Assembly: GCA_025084515.1 (NCBI GenBank)
Contig: JAJAGP010000559.1
Span: forward strand, 202,501 to 266,500
Length of the DNA stretch: 64,000 bases
From: Ancistrus triradiatus
Taxonomy: Eukaryota > Chordata > Actinopteri > Siluriformes > Loricariidae
Direction: 5' to 3'
A program made the translations under genes and the position numbers. The notes beneath the pieces were generated by a model. The model saw only the letters and a list, made by a program, of their open reading frames with translations. It searched no databases and had not been told where the DNA came from. Shown here piece by piece: positions 10,801-23,833 of the stretch (positions within the stretch are counted from its first letter, which is position 1; every line of letters starts with the position of its first letter).

Positions 10801-11029
10801 GAGATCTCCCTTTACCCTTTTCCTACTCTGGCACTCCAACGCTAGACTGGGATTTAACACGGGAGGCTTAAATCTGTATGTGAAATGACTAATTTGTGTC
10901 AAGATTTTGAATAATACAATGTACTTGGATGTCATACTTTACCTCCTGTGCTTCTTTGCAGTGTCAATTAGCCTAGGTTTTCTTTGGTCTGATGGCCCTC
11001 TACAGTTGTCAATGTGCAGATCCCCAGAC

Positions 11030-11460
11030 TGATCTGGAACCACTCTTCAACCTTAGGGACCCTCCATATGTTTCGGGTCCATGGAAAGAGGGATTACTAA
11101 AAACCAAGTAAACACTAGAATAGGCATTCCAGATGAGGAATGAACCAAGGAGTTCTGGGCATTCTCAACTCCTGGAACAAACTGATCACAGGATAACCCT
11201 GCATATTTGAACAGCAGGTCTGTATGTAATGACCCAACTCCTGATTCAAACATTTGACCTGTCCGTTGGTTTCAAGATGATGGTCAGACATAAGGCTAAC
11301 ATTCATCCGCAACAACTTCATAAAAACCAGCATCACCTGGGATATGAACTGCAAACCTCTCTTGGTCATGATGTCCTCTTGGATCCTGACTTAGGAAAAG
11401 ACATGGTGGACAGGGCCATGGCAGTCTGAAGGGAAGTGGGTAGAATTGGGAGTGTGATCA
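11030..11460 (-). pseudogene. Ty3/gypsy-type integrase remnant
   Basis: Minus-strand frames read ..GLQFISQVMLVF.., SLMSDHHLETNGQVKCLNQELG and ENAQNSLVHSSSGM. These correspond to the integrase core motifs DRGPQFxS, HPQTNGQVERxNQE and AENAQNSLxHSST. The catalytic Asp of DRG has become Lys-Arg and Gln-Glu blocks are split between frames. No LTR, reverse transcriptase or gag could be found nearby, so it is an isolated decayed fragment. Confidence 0.7.
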
Positions 11461-11588
11461 GACAGCACTCAATTTCACTGTTTTAACATAGTTTATAACA
11501 CTGTTTTGTCAGCGACAATAAATCTATTCTATTCTATCCAGTAGCCGTTACTAAGATGTGGAAAGTAGTCATATGTCATCATATGGCA

Positions 11589-11795
11589 GAAATTGCAGAC
11601 AGGAAGCATCAAAAACCACTGACAGTAAGCAGCAGGAACCACAGGCAGTGAGTCGCAGGAACTGCAGACAGGAAACAGCAGCATCCACAAACAGCAAGCA
11701 ACAGAAACCGCAGACAGCAAGCAGCAGGAATCACAGACAACGAGTAGCAGAAACTGCCGACATCAAGCAGCAGAAACAGCAGAATCCAATCCACT
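11589..11795 (+). repeat. 23-24-bp minisatellite, CAG-rich
   Basis: About nine diverged units of the form CAGCAG-RAA-YYRCAGACARCRAG. The frame at 11558-11795 is open and Gln/Ser/Thr rich, but this follows from a unit length near a multiple of three; I see no splice or start context to make it a gene. Confidence 0.7.
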
Positions 11796-13794
11796 AGCAA
11801 GGTAGTATAAATGCTTGAAGACTCAACGCTGTGCATAGGTTTGCTGCAAGAAAGTTTTTGTTACATGGTGTGATGAGGCACTTCAGTGCATCACCTGCCC
11901 TGTGATGAGGTACTGACACAGGTGTCTCTGCAGAGCTGTGCCATAAATTTTATATTGGATTAAGAATGTCATTGTTAAGAAAAAGGTCTGCTGTCTGGGA
12001 AGATGTATTATCATCCTGAAAAATGGCTACTTAATCACCAAACCTATTTTCTATTGATGGAATGAGAAGGTTTCCAAAATGTTAATGTACACCTGTGCAA
12101 TAACTGTTAAGTTAATGAGTCCCACATCCCCTGGTCCTTTAACTGACATGTAACACAGTGTCATAAACAAGTGTGGAAATTTGATTGTTTTCCTCAGGCA
12201 GTAATCATATGTTTCATTTAAATGACATCAGACAATGTTCCAGCATCATCTCCTTAACCAATGCAGATTTCAACACTGGATATAACTTTCATTCAGTATC
12301 CACACTACACAGTATGAGTGACGAAACGTTTCTCCCACAAAACCTTATGTTCAGATGAACAGATTCAACTTCTGGGATTTTCTTACCTGGATTATTGAGC
12401 ATGCATCAAGGCACTACACAATTGCTTTTCTTTATCTCACTGTAACTTTGTTTCTTATGCCCAGCCGATTCCTTACAGTTCTCTCCCATTTGTTTTTGCC
12501 GATTTGTTTTTCATTTCTTTTGTTGTGCATTTTCTATTTCTAAAGAGAATTTTTTAAATGCATGAATTGTCTATTCAGGCACCTGACATCTTATTTGGCC
12601 TACCTGTATGTTTTCCTTTTGTAACTAACTCATTTTGTTAATACGTGCATCACATTTTAAATACAACTGACTTTACAACTGAATATCCACCATCTTTTGC
12701 CATACTCTGTGCCGGACTTCCTTCAAAAAGAGTTTTATAATCCTTTTCATTGCTTCAATTGACAGCTCTCTTGTTGAGGAAATATCTTCTTTCAATTAGC
12801 TAAAAACAGCTGATTAACACAACGTTTTCACAATATTTCTGTCGAAAATCACCCTAGTGTGTATTTTGTGGTATTTATCCAAAACAGAAAAACTGCATCA
12901 TCTCTAGATTGAAGAATCACAGAAATTACTCTTAAGCTTGTTATAAGTAGTATGATGCATAGGCACTCTGTGTTTCTTTAGAAGTATTAGGCCATGCATT
13001 TTAAAAAATGCCTTTGCAGCAAGGGATTATAGAATGTTGTCTTACCTTGTATTCATGTAACCACTTACAAACATAATCCTTGCTGACCTCCAATGTCAGT
13101 CTAAGAGGCAACACCAACAAGCCTCTGTGAATAAGATCTAGCACTTTTTTAAATAAAGGCTTCTGCCAAAATAAGTTAAAGTTATCTATCAGATAATCTT
13201 TTTTTAAGGAACCACTAGCCCATGCATACAATAAACAGTCTGTTAAAGGGGCCATGCAGAGGCTACGCAGTGGGCCAGACTATAGTCTATTTATAAACTT
13301 CTTAATGTTTTAAAGTTCCTTCATAAAACTTTTGATTCTCTAATATCAATGTCATTAGTACTAGGATGAGCAACAATTATCACCCTCTTCTTCAACAGTG
13401 AAGACTCTAATGCACAGTGTTGACTCTAATACACCAAAATGTCTTATTTTGGAAAAAAAATTTAAAAGATGATAATTAAGGAAATCAATTATTGTTGTAA
13501 TTAAGACATCAATGCAATTGTATACTATTTAATTATCTTCCAGGCTCAATATTATAAAACATATGAAATAAGACGTTTATAAGAACTATAAGATGACTGG
13601 CAATATTTAGAAATATTTTATGTTTCAAAAAGGTTAACATATAAACTTAGGAATACAACCTTAGAATAGTTTTAATTAATTAATTGGTTTATTAAAATTA
13701 ATGCATTGGTAATTAAACACTGTTACAAGCCACTGCAAAATTTTACTGGCAAATAAACAACTCAATTTCTACTAACAATTAAAATGAACATTCC
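11796..13794. other. Intergenic sequence without recognised features
   Basis: AT-rich sequence. I found no exon, transposase, tRNA-like head or long simple repeat. Short open frames (for example 12355-12543 and 13001-13255) lack family resemblance. Confidence 0.5.
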
Positions 13795-14210
13795 ATGTTA
13801 TTCATTAATTCATTGTTTCATTCAATTTCTTCTCCACTTAAGGTTGAACAGGATCATGGAGTGGGTGTGTGCCATATGATTGGCACCCTTCATTCATTCA
13901 TTCATTCATTCATTCATTCATTGTCTTATTCACTTATCCTAGTCAGGGTTGCAAGAGAACCGGTGCCTAGCCGGCGACACAGAGCACAAGGCAGGAACAA
14001 TCCTAGACAGGGCACCAATCCATCGTACTAAGGGGCACTTTCAAAACACCAATTAACCAAACACACAAGTCTTTGGATTGTGGGAGGAAACCGTAGTACC
14101 CGGAGAAAGGGAAGAACATGCAAACTCCACACAGGCAGAGCCCAGGGTCGAGAAAGAACCAGGGATCTTGAAGCTGTGAGGTAACAGTGCTAAACACTGC
14201 ACAACCATGC
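13795..14210. repeat. Teleost SINE-like repeat with (CATT)n head, second copy
   Basis: (CATT)n at 13888-13922 is followed by TTATCCTAGTCAGGGTTG, CACCAATCCATCGTACTA, GTGGGAGGAAACCG and CATGCAAACTCCACACAGG, the same block order as 6378-6648. The tail (GTGCTAAACACTGCACAACCATG) is the usual end of the repeat. Confidence 0.7.
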
Positions 14211-14712
14211 CGGGATTGGCAACCCGTTTGGTCCTACCTTGCACCTTATGCCGCCAGCTAGGCACCGGCTATGCCACATTTAATCTTATCTTGTTATTTA
14301 AAACAATGAAAGTGCACATTTTCTACTAACTAACTTTTTAAATTAGCATTATCTAACTATTTAAAAACAACAAACCTCAAGTTTTCTTCTCTGCTCTTTT
14401 CCCACAGTCATGCGGTTACATGGCAAAGAAGAAGAACCTGATTGGTCCGATTATGTGTATTTGAAGCATGATTGGATCACAAGATTGAACCTTATAAAAC
14501 TAAGTTAAAGTTCAACTTTGGAGATAGAACCTTTTTGTTTTTTTAATAAAGAGTCCAAAATGCATAAAACTTAATATAAAACATGCCAGACAGATGCTTA
14601 TAATTCCAAGGGGATGATGTGTTTTGAACTCATTCTGAAGTTGTTTTTCTGGTCAGTGATGAAGAAATGAAGGAATTTCATACTGAAAATGTATTTACAT
14701 GCAATGCTTCAA

Positions 14713-15821
14713 ATACAATGGTGCAAAGTTTGTGAACCCTGTAGAATGTTCTATATTTTGTATAAATACAACCCAAAACATTATAAAATTTTCACTCATC
14801 CTAAACTAGAAAAAGATAACCCAATTAAACAAATCAGACAAAATATTATAATGGGTAATTTAAGTGTTGAGGAAAATGATCCAATATTACATATCTGTGA
14901 AGGAAAACCATTGCTTTCAGTATCTGGTGTCGCACCTTTTTACATCATTCATTGCAACTAAATGTTTCTGGTAAATGTTGATCAGTCCTGAATGTTAGTT
15001 TGTAGGAAATTTAGCATGTTCCTCCATACAAAACAGCTTGGTGGATTTCCTCACAGGAACTGCTTCCACGAGATTTGTGTTGGCTTAAGGTAAGGACTTT
15101 AATTTGGCCATTCAAAAACATTCATTTTAGTCTTCATTAGCCATTTTTCATAAATAACTTCTGTGCTTAGAGTTGCTATATTGTTGCACAACCCATGCTC
15201 TCTTGATATTCAATTCACAGACAGATGTCGTGACATTTTCCTTTAGAAATTGCGGGTATAATACAGAATTCCTTGTTCCAGCAATGGTGACAAGGTGTCC
15301 TGGCAAAGAGGCAGCAAAACAGGCCCAAACCTTGAAAGTACCAAAACCAATGTTTCACAGATAGGATAAGCGCACATTCCGCATTTAAACCAAAAAGTTC
15401 TATTTCGGTCTCAGTCATACACAAAATGTTTTTGAAATAGCCTTCAGATTTCCCATACGATGGTACATGGGGGTAGTCTAGTTTGCTGTAGTGGGTATTC
15501 TAAGCATGGTTCGGGTTAGAAATCAGGTTGGGCGTAGCACATCTCTGCAGCCCTCTGTTACCAGCCATAGACTGAAAATACCTGACTCTAATTTCACCTT
15601 CAAAGTAACTGCTAATCCTAGAGATTCACACACTTTTGTTTCCTTTCATATGTTTGGTCATTTTCCTCAATAATTCAATGAAGTAGAATATTTTGCCACA
15701 TTAGTTTGATTGGGTTCTCTTATTCCAATTTTAGGACTTTCATCTTATAATGTTTTAGGTCATATATACGAAGAAATATAGAAAATTCTGAAGGGTTCAC
15801 AAACTTTCAAGCACCACTGTA
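14713..15821 (-). mobile_element. Tc1-like family 1 copy, internally deleted and inverted
   Basis: Both termini are recognisable: GGTGCAAAGTTTGTGAACCC on the left and GGGTTCACAAACTTTCAAGC..CACTGTA on the right. Between them, minus-strand transposase traces (15000-15420) remain from the C-terminal part and the WxDETxxELFG region. It is heavily diverged and non-coding. Confidence 0.75.
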
Positions 15822-16240
15822 GCTTAAATAAATCTTAGCTAGTCTGCTAAAACAGATTCAGAAAACCATATGAAAATACATAGCCTACTGCTAAATCTTG
15901 TTAACCAAACGACCTCAGGTAGCTAAAATCAAAAACAGTCACTTCTGCTAAAGCCATAACCAGCAGCAAACAAAAATCAAGCCAAGTGAAAAGTCATTTT
16001 CACCAGTAGCTATCACAATCAGAGTGGATACTAGAGAACATAAAGGTACTGAAATATATGGATCAACTGTAAATAGTAGCTAAGCATGACACGGCACAAT
16101 TTAGACATAACAGGTTTGGTTAGCTTATCACAAGTACTCAGATTTACTTCATAAGGCTCAAACTAGAGCCAATTACTGTAGAATAAATACCACACTGCAT
16201 TATGATACTCAGCTGATTTACCATATTATATTCTTATTAT

Positions 16241-16412
16241 ACAACCCCAAATCAGAAAAAAAAAGTTGGAACAGTATGGAAATTGCAAACAAACAAACAA
16301 AACAAAACAAAAAAAGTGTGTCTTACATTTACTCTGATTTCATTTCAGGCGATATTGGGTTCATACTGTCTCTAATTAAATAAAAGTCAATGTAATAAAT
16401 ACTGCATATTTT
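16241..16412. mobile_element. Back-to-back termini of the CAACCCCAAATCAG Tc1 family
   Basis: The left terminus (ATACAACCCCAAATCAGAAA..) is followed within about 100 bp by sequence matching the inner end of the right terminus (GTTCATACTGTCTC..AATAAAAGTCAATGTAA). Nearly the whole element between the inverted repeats is gone. Confidence 0.6.
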
Positions 16413-17825
16413 TGTCGATTAGCCAACGATTTTTTTTTTCATGCTCTCCATCTCTGCAACTCTTGTTCCTGTGCATATTTTATCTCACCATCTCAGGTCT
16501 GCCCTGTAACCCTGTTGTTCAGTCTCTACCTTAACACAAGTGCTCATAGCAAATGAATCCCAAAGTCTAGACAGTGCATCATAGGGCACATGCACTAACT
16601 CGTTTCGTTGTTTTATTTTCTTTGAAATGCTTCCATACTTTCTCTGTTTGATCGGCATGAATCAGTATGTACAGTATATCTGTGATAGCAACAGCACCAC
16701 CATTCAATAAGTTTTTCTTCATTAGTACAGAATGCAGTAATGGCAGACAATGAAAGAGATACTGCCCCCAGCAGCTTCTGTAGTGCAGTGCAGTTACAAA
16801 AATAACGATGCGTTGACACTGAAACTCCGAGGCGACAAATTTTTATAATCGACGTTGTCTGTGTCGACTAATCATTGCACTCCTAAATAAACAAAATGTG
16901 GACACCAACTGCCACCACTAATTAATGCTTTCACATGGAGGCTCAAAACACAGCAGCACATATGACGTCAGCAACCTCTGACTCGCTAGGCTCCACACAC
17001 AGAAATAGACAAAGACAAAGTCATTCAGACAATCTGCGGCATTGGGCGTAACAGCTGTTCAAAAACAGCCATGCAGAGGGAAATGCTGGAAACTTTGCAT
17101 GCATGATACTAAATCTTGGGGACAGACAGTCAAGAAGACCCGCCCATCACACACACACACAAACATGCAGCCTAGCATACAATTGGACATTACAATTTGT
17201 GCAGCATTGGGGATTGATAAAACCCAAAGGGAACAGCCTTTTAATGACAGACCTGTCTTTACCGGAACTGACACTGCCGTGCCTGTCAGGGATCATTCCA
17301 CCACTACGTGACATGTCACCTGTGCATCCTGACCCTTGTGACGTGATCTTTAGTCTCCTTCAGATCTATAGACTGGCATTTTGGCCACTCAGGCATTGGA
17401 GCCCTACATGAATGTTAAATGCCCAGTAGCCGATATCTGACAGGGACTTAACGCAGCCATGGCAATATTCTGACAGCACAGAGTGAGAACTGAGTAGCTG
17501 GGACACATGGCCTGGATGTTTAGGTTAACAGCACTTATGGGGGTTAAACATTATTTTCATCAGGATAATATGGTTTTAAGTAATGACTGGGCAAGGCCTT
17601 CAAAAATATTATATTGAAAACATAGAGCAGGCCAGTAAAATGAACGTCTGTATGGTATATTGCCTGTCTTGCAATGAAATTTTAAATGCAAAATTACAAG
17701 GTTTGAAGTACACAATAAACGTTGGTTGAAAAACACATTGTGTTTTCACATAGTGTCACATGGATGAACAATAAAGAGGAAAAAATATTTGCAGCTATGA
17801 GTATTTGGATAGTTGTTGTCTTTTC

Positions 17826-17890
<65 letters not shown>

Positions 17891-19413
17891 TTATTTATTT
17901 TTAGGTACTTAATGTAATGTAAAAAAAAACATTGTTATGTGTTTATTTTTTTGTTCAGTGTGTTGTCATTCTTTGTGTTTACTGTTTGTGTAAGCTTTGT
18001 CTCTTACCCTCTGTATGCAAGTCAGCAACACGGACAGATAAGTGTGTGTATGCATATGCACGTGCTCACGCCGTTCCCTCTGGGACCATCTGTCCATTCT
18101 TCCATTGACACATTCATGGGCCTGGGAGGTGATCAGGATGCATGGTGGTGTGTATATTTGTGTATGTCTGAGCCGTAGTTCAATAGAACCCTCATCAGGA
18201 ATTCCTAACTCAAGCTTTTACCTAAACAGCCGCTTAGTGGGATTAGTGAGGTGTTAGCCTGTTATTTTAGTAAAGCAAACACCCCTTTAATCCATGCACA
18301 ATCTCACAAGGGGCAGATAAGCAACACTAAGGGAGGGATATGATACATGGCCATGATTAATGGTATATATCCATTTTTACTTATTCTAATCATTCATGGA
18401 TTTAGTCTGAAGCAGAAAATCAATTCTATTTCCTACAATATGTTAGTTGATATTGCTATGTCTGTAATTATATCAATACAAGATTATCACTATTAACACA
18501 ACCATATCACTACTGCTCTAACAGTGTTCATTCAATACCGGCTTTTGTGCAGATAATTTGTTTATCCATTTATTACATCTTCTGTTACGTTAGAGTAGAA
18601 TCAATCAAAAATATACAGAGATAGAGTTAATACAACATTTTTTTCCTATACAGTTTATGGATCCTGATTCTAAACAGTACAGTATCCATGTATTTGGCCT
18701 GGATAAAATACATGTATAATTTTTTTTTTATCTAACACACCCGAATAAACTCTCATCAGCTATTTATCGAGCTGTGTTCTGCAATTTGTGCTATAAATAT
18801 AAATTTTAAAGGATTTTAAAGCATCTCTGCTCTAACAAATGGGTTAGATATTTGGTCGGGTTTTCATATGTGTTTTTTTCATGGATGTGTCCTCTTTTTG
18901 GAGGACCTAAAAATGAGTTTGGCCAGGATCTGCCTTTGCTTTCATGTTGTTGTTACAGTCACTAAACAGTGTTTGCATTCCTTTGACATGTTTCTTTAGG
19001 TCCTACCTTCCCACACACAATTATCTGATTATGTACACACCCTGCACACAATCACTGGTCACACTGCATGTGTAAAGTATAGCACCATAGCAACAGCCCA
19101 AGGCATGAAGAGTAGTTTACGTCACAAAAGTATACCTGGGAATATCAGGAGAACTAGTGAAATACAAATTAAAAATTATTGTTATGGCAACTCATGTTTT
19201 TTTTTTCTATGGAAGTAAAAAAAATATAAAAAATGGTCAAAGTGAAACTCATTCTTGTTTTTTTTTTAAGACATGGAAAAAGATTATCTTGCCACATATA
19301 TGGTAGAAGGGCATTAGTCATGTTAAGTTCTGTCATGTTCTGGTAAATTTTTGGCTCATTTGGTATTTTCCTCGATGGTTTCTCTCATGGGACTTAAATT
19401 CACTTTGACTTTT
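16413..19413. other. Intergenic sequence; includes (TA)n at 17829-17886
   Basis: No coding exon recognised. A (TA)n array of about 29 units sits at 17829-17886 and runs into TTTATTTATTTA. Short CA runs lie near 17150. Confidence 0.6.
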
Positions 19414-20481
19414 GAATCATTGCAAACAGTATGAAACAAATATATTTAATGGTTTGTCTGGTCAACCTTGTTTCATTTGTTCATTACAAAAAAGTTTGAA
19501 AGCCTTTATCACTTTGTAATGTTGCCATTCCTTCTCGCAACACGTTAAAGATGTTTTGGCTCCGATACCAAGCCATAAAGACTTTAAGGTGTTATTTTAT
19601 CCCATTCTTTCTGCAAACACATCTTAAGGTGTGCAACAGGCACATTTTCTGTTTCGAAATTCTCCACACATTGCCTATTGGGGACAGATCAGGACTGCAG
19701 GCAGGCCAGTCCAGTACCCATACCCTCTTCTTCCACAGCCATTCCCTTGTATTGTGTGCAGCATGTGGTTTTGCTGAAAAACATACGGACATCCCTGAAA
19801 AAGATTTCAGTGTACTTTTCTGCATTAATGCTGCCATCACAGAAGCACTGACACTGACTTATTTTGCTGATAACAGTCTGGATGGTCCTTTTCAGCTTTG
19901 TTCCAGAGCACATGGCATCCATTTCTTACAATAAAGATCTGGAATACTGATTCTTCTGATCATAGAACACATTTTCATTGTGTGATGGTCCATCCCTGAT
20001 GCCTCCAAGCCTTAAGAAGTTGACACCGCTTCTGGACATATGGCTTCATAAGGCTTCTTTTGTCGCACAGTAAAGTTTTAAGTGGCATTTGTGAATGTAA
20101 CTCCATACTGTATTGCTTGACAAAATGTTTTAAACATGTCAATAATTGTCCCCATGCATTGGTTGACAAATTGGAGATCCTCTGCCAATCTATGCTCCTT
20201 AGACTCAGCCTTTTGTGGATACTTCTTTAGTACCAAATCATGATTATTATCAGCTGTTGACATCACCCATTTGAAATCACATAATAAAAAAACTCATTGC
20301 TAGCCCCAAATGGATGTATATTAGCAAATGACATGGCATTGGCAAGGCAAAACATGAAACAGCTTAGGTTCTTACTGTCTGCAAATGAAATAAAAGTCAA
20401 AGTAAATGTGAGACACACTGCATATTTTTATTTGTATTTTCCATAGTGTCCCAACTATTTTCCTGATTTTGGGTTGTAGTC
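19414..20481 (-). pseudogene. Tc1-like transposon (CAACCCCAAATCAG family) with dead transposase
   Basis: The right terminus TGATTTTGGGTTGTAG and the left inner repeat (GCAAACAGTATGAA) bound minus-strand transposase pieces. Readable blocks include FVNQCMGTIIDMFK, KTLLCDKRSLMKPYVQKRCQLLKAWRHQGWTIT, AKYTEIFFRD-like sequence and KKRVWVLDWPACSPDLSPIGNVW. In the last, the catalytic Glu of the DDE triad (SPIEN) is Gly (codon near 19676-19678). Frames change several times. The Tc1 architecture is clear; activity is excluded. Confidence 0.8.
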
Positions 20482-21459
20482 TTCACTAAGAACTCTACCA
20501 CATCCAACTTTACAGTCACATTTCAGACCACTTTTGTGTCTCTTCCCTCTGTCTCATTCTTCAATCATTCCTCATTCATCTTTACCATTTCAGACTCAGT
20601 GTCTGTATTTTCTGCTGATGCTGGCATTGCTCCTCTCAGCAAAAACCTCTCCAATTGTTTGGATTCCCTCTCTTCTCTTATTTCCATGCCAGCAAAGCCA
20701 GTGTCTTTCAGTCCCCGGCTAACTGACATTCAGCACCCTTCGCAGTGCTGAGAGACAATAGAGAAAAACACCAAGCAACTCGGCAACAGACCTGGCTGGT
20801 TATGGTGCACTGTTTGTCCCTTTCTCTTGTTCTGTCAGTCAGAAATCTTCTTTCACTCCAACAGCGTGTACATTTCAAATCCAAGGAAATTGTTTTTGAC
20901 CTTCTCTTCCTTAGCCCTCCTCCTACCCCATCTACATCCCCTCTTACAGCTCAAAAGGTAACTAAAATGTAGTCATCATTCTGTAATTTAGTAAAGGTGG
21001 AGAAAACCCATGCTTATCACTCAACTTTATTAACATTAAAACTAAATTCAGAGGATGAAGTAGTGAAACTAATGACCATAAATCATCCAGCGCATGCCCA
21101 CTGGATCCAGTACAATTTCCAGGCCATTGCAAGCAAAATCACACCATATAAGACAACAATAATCAACATCACTGACATTGGTTTCTTCTCTCTTTAAGAT
21201 TGCTTGGATTATACTTCTACTGGAGAAACCCTTACTCAACCCAGCTAATGTATCCAGCTACAGCCCTGTTTCCATTCATGTCCAAAACACTCAGACATGG
21301 AAAACTTGGACAGCTGTCCCCATTTCTTCAAGAAAACAATCTTCTTATAACAACCAGTCTTGTTACAAGACAGGCCACTCTACAGTAACTGTTGTCCTGA
21401 AGGGCTTCTTATAGCTGAGGCAAATTTCCTGTCTTCAGTACTTTTCCTTTTTTTCCAAG

Positions 21460-22850
21460 TTTTCAAGTCAAGTTTTATTGTCATTTCAACCATATACACA
21501 GTACAAAGTGAAATGCAACAATGCCTCTAGGACTTTACTCAGGTGCTATGTAATGTCACAAAACATATTTTAGTTAGCAGCAAAGAAAGTTTGTGCAGAA
21601 ATTGCAAGACAGCGGGGGATCAGGAAGTCCAGGATCATGTAACAGAATGAAATGTTCAGGCCCAGCAGGCTCAGCTTTCCAATCAGATGCTGAGAGATGC
21701 TGAACTGAAGTCTATGAACAGCATTCAAACATATGTTTTATTTTTATCCAAGTGGGTCCAGCCCAAATTAAATGTGTTGGTTGTGGCATCGTCTGTGGAG
21801 TGGTTGGAGCAATACACAAACTGCAGAGGGTCCATTGTGGGTGGCAACAGGGTCTTGATGTGCCTCAAGACAAGCCTCTTGAGGCACTTCATGACATTGG
21901 ACATGAGGGAGACAGAACAGTAGTCATTGAGGCAGGACACTGGAAACTTCAGCACAGTGGTCGCCTTGAAGCATACTGGAATGATGGCATTGCACAGCAA
22001 GATGTTGAAGATGTCTTTGAGGACATCTGGTAGCTGATCTGTGCATCTGGAAGCATAGAAACATAGTTCAGAAGTTGTTCAATACGTGGAAGGAAGGCAT
22101 CATTTTCACAGGCAGGTGTTGTATTCCTGTAATTGGTGATGGCCTGGATGCCCTGCCACATGCTCTAAGTGTCACTATTGTGGTTGACGTGGTCATGGAT
22201 GCTCTGGCCGTGCACATGCTTTGCATCTCTGATTGTCCGGGGCAGTTTGCCCATTGCTGGATTCAGTTCTGCTTTGTCAGCAGATTTCAAGGCAGAACAT
22301 CGGACCGTCAGCAGAGTGCAAACCTCCGCAGTCATCCATGGCTTCTGGATGGGTCGTGTGGTGATTGTCTTGGAGACAGTGACATCATCAGTGCACTTGC
22401 TGATGTAGCTGGTCACTGAAGTGTGCTCCTCCAAGTTGATGTAGTACCCTTCAGTTGCAGCTTCCCTAAACACATCCCAATTAACGTGTTCAAAACAGTC
22501 CTGAAGAGAAGAGGTTTCACCTGCTTCTGAACTAGTTTTGAGCATCTGATGAGAGGTCTGTATATTGGAATTAGAATAACAGAGATATGGTCTAAGTATT
22601 TGATGTGAGGGCAGGGTTCACATTGGGAATCTTTGTGTAAAAAAGATCCAGCTTGTTCGACTCACTCATTGCAAATCCTCATGCTGATGGAATCTAGGGA
22701 ACACTGCCTTGAGATTTGCCTGACTGAAATATCTGGCTACAAAAAAAACAGTCCATGACGGTGTATGTTCTGCTGTTCACTAATCGCAGCACACAGTTCA
22801 CAGAACACTTCATTAGCATTAGCAATGGGTGTAAACTCAGATAATGAACA
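21460..22850 (-). pseudogene. LINE (non-LTR retrotransposon) reverse transcriptase remnant
   Basis: The 3' end on the minus strand is TCAAGTCAAGTTTTATTGTCATTTCAACC-like sequence at 21460-21530. Upstream come frames reading PLQFVYCSNHSTDDATT..HLDKNKTYV, VSLMSNVMKCLKRLVLRHIK and, further, KVWQGIQAITNYRNTTP-like sequence. These are fingers and palm blocks of a reverse transcriptase of the Rex1/L2/CR1-like type. YADD and the endonuclease are not readable. Clade placement is tentative. Confidence 0.7.
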
Positions 22851-22899
22851 CAGTGGTTAATTCCCTTCTAATACAACCCTTCTGTATTGATGTAAACAC

Positions 22900-23830
22900 A
22901 CAATCCACCACTGTGAGTATTATATTACTTCACAAGCTGGGTTTCTGTCAGCTCAAAATGAGGCTGCGAGAGGCCACTATGTACTACTGCCATGTTGCCA
23001 TCCTTCTGGATCTGTCTGCTGCATTTACACACTGTGAATCATCAAATTCTCAACTCCATTCTTGCTTGGGCACATGGGTCATGTGCTTGCCTGGTTCTCT
23101 TCATACTTACAAGATCTATCTTACCAGGATAAGACCTAGCACGGAGAGGTTTACATTCATCTCCTCATAGGATTACTACAATAGATCAGTCCCTGCTCCA
23201 CTCCTGTTCTCCCTATATAGTAAATCACTGGACTTAGTGATTAGATCCCATGGCTTCCTATATCACTGCTATGGAGATGATATTCAGATTTGCATTAAAT
23301 TTCCCATTCACTTCCCAGTTTCAAAACAGGTATCTGTCTGCCATTCAGATATCTCTTCCTGGATGTCAAAACACCCTATGAAGCTCAGTTTGAACAATGC
23401 TGAACTGAACTACCTCCTGGCAAATAACTTTCCAGCGCTGGACCTCTCAATCACTGTAAATCTCTTTTACACAAAAAACCTTTACTTGATATTGGACAAC
23501 AACCCCAATTTTTTCTAACCAGATCTTCTCAACCACCAGACTTTACACGTTTCTTCAGCATAACATCAGAAGAATTTTTTCTTTTACTGACCAGAGAAGC
23601 TGCTCAATATAGTCTTCTCACAGGCTTGATTTATTCAATATCTTGCTTGCTTGTGATCCATTTCTCCATAACAGAGTGCTGCTACTGAACTGGTTCAGAA
23701 CCTAACAAAGTTTTCTTATGTACAGTTATTACTTTATGGAGATCACTCCACTGGCTTCATGTTACAGTCAGCATCAAATTAAACGTTTGTGCTTTTAAGG
23801 CCTCAAAACGTTTTGTTCTAGGTTAGTTAA
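22900..23830 (+). pseudogene. Second LINE reverse transcriptase remnant, opposite strand
   Basis: Plus-strand frames read ILLDLSAAF.HCES, then APLLFSLYSKSLDLVI-like sequence, GFLYHCYGDDIQICIKF (the YADD box as YGDD at about 23265-23276), VCHSDISSWMSKHPMKLSLNNAELNYLLANNFPALDLSITVN, and later SLHWLHVTVSIKLNV. The order matches the palm and thumb of an L2-type fish LINE. It is broken by stops and lies head-to-head with the preceding LINE. Confidence 0.7.
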
Positions 23831-23833
23831 ATT

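Noticed and set aside
11558..11797. Gln/Ser-rich open frame
   Set aside because: Explained by the minisatellite unit length; no start, splice or conserved motif.
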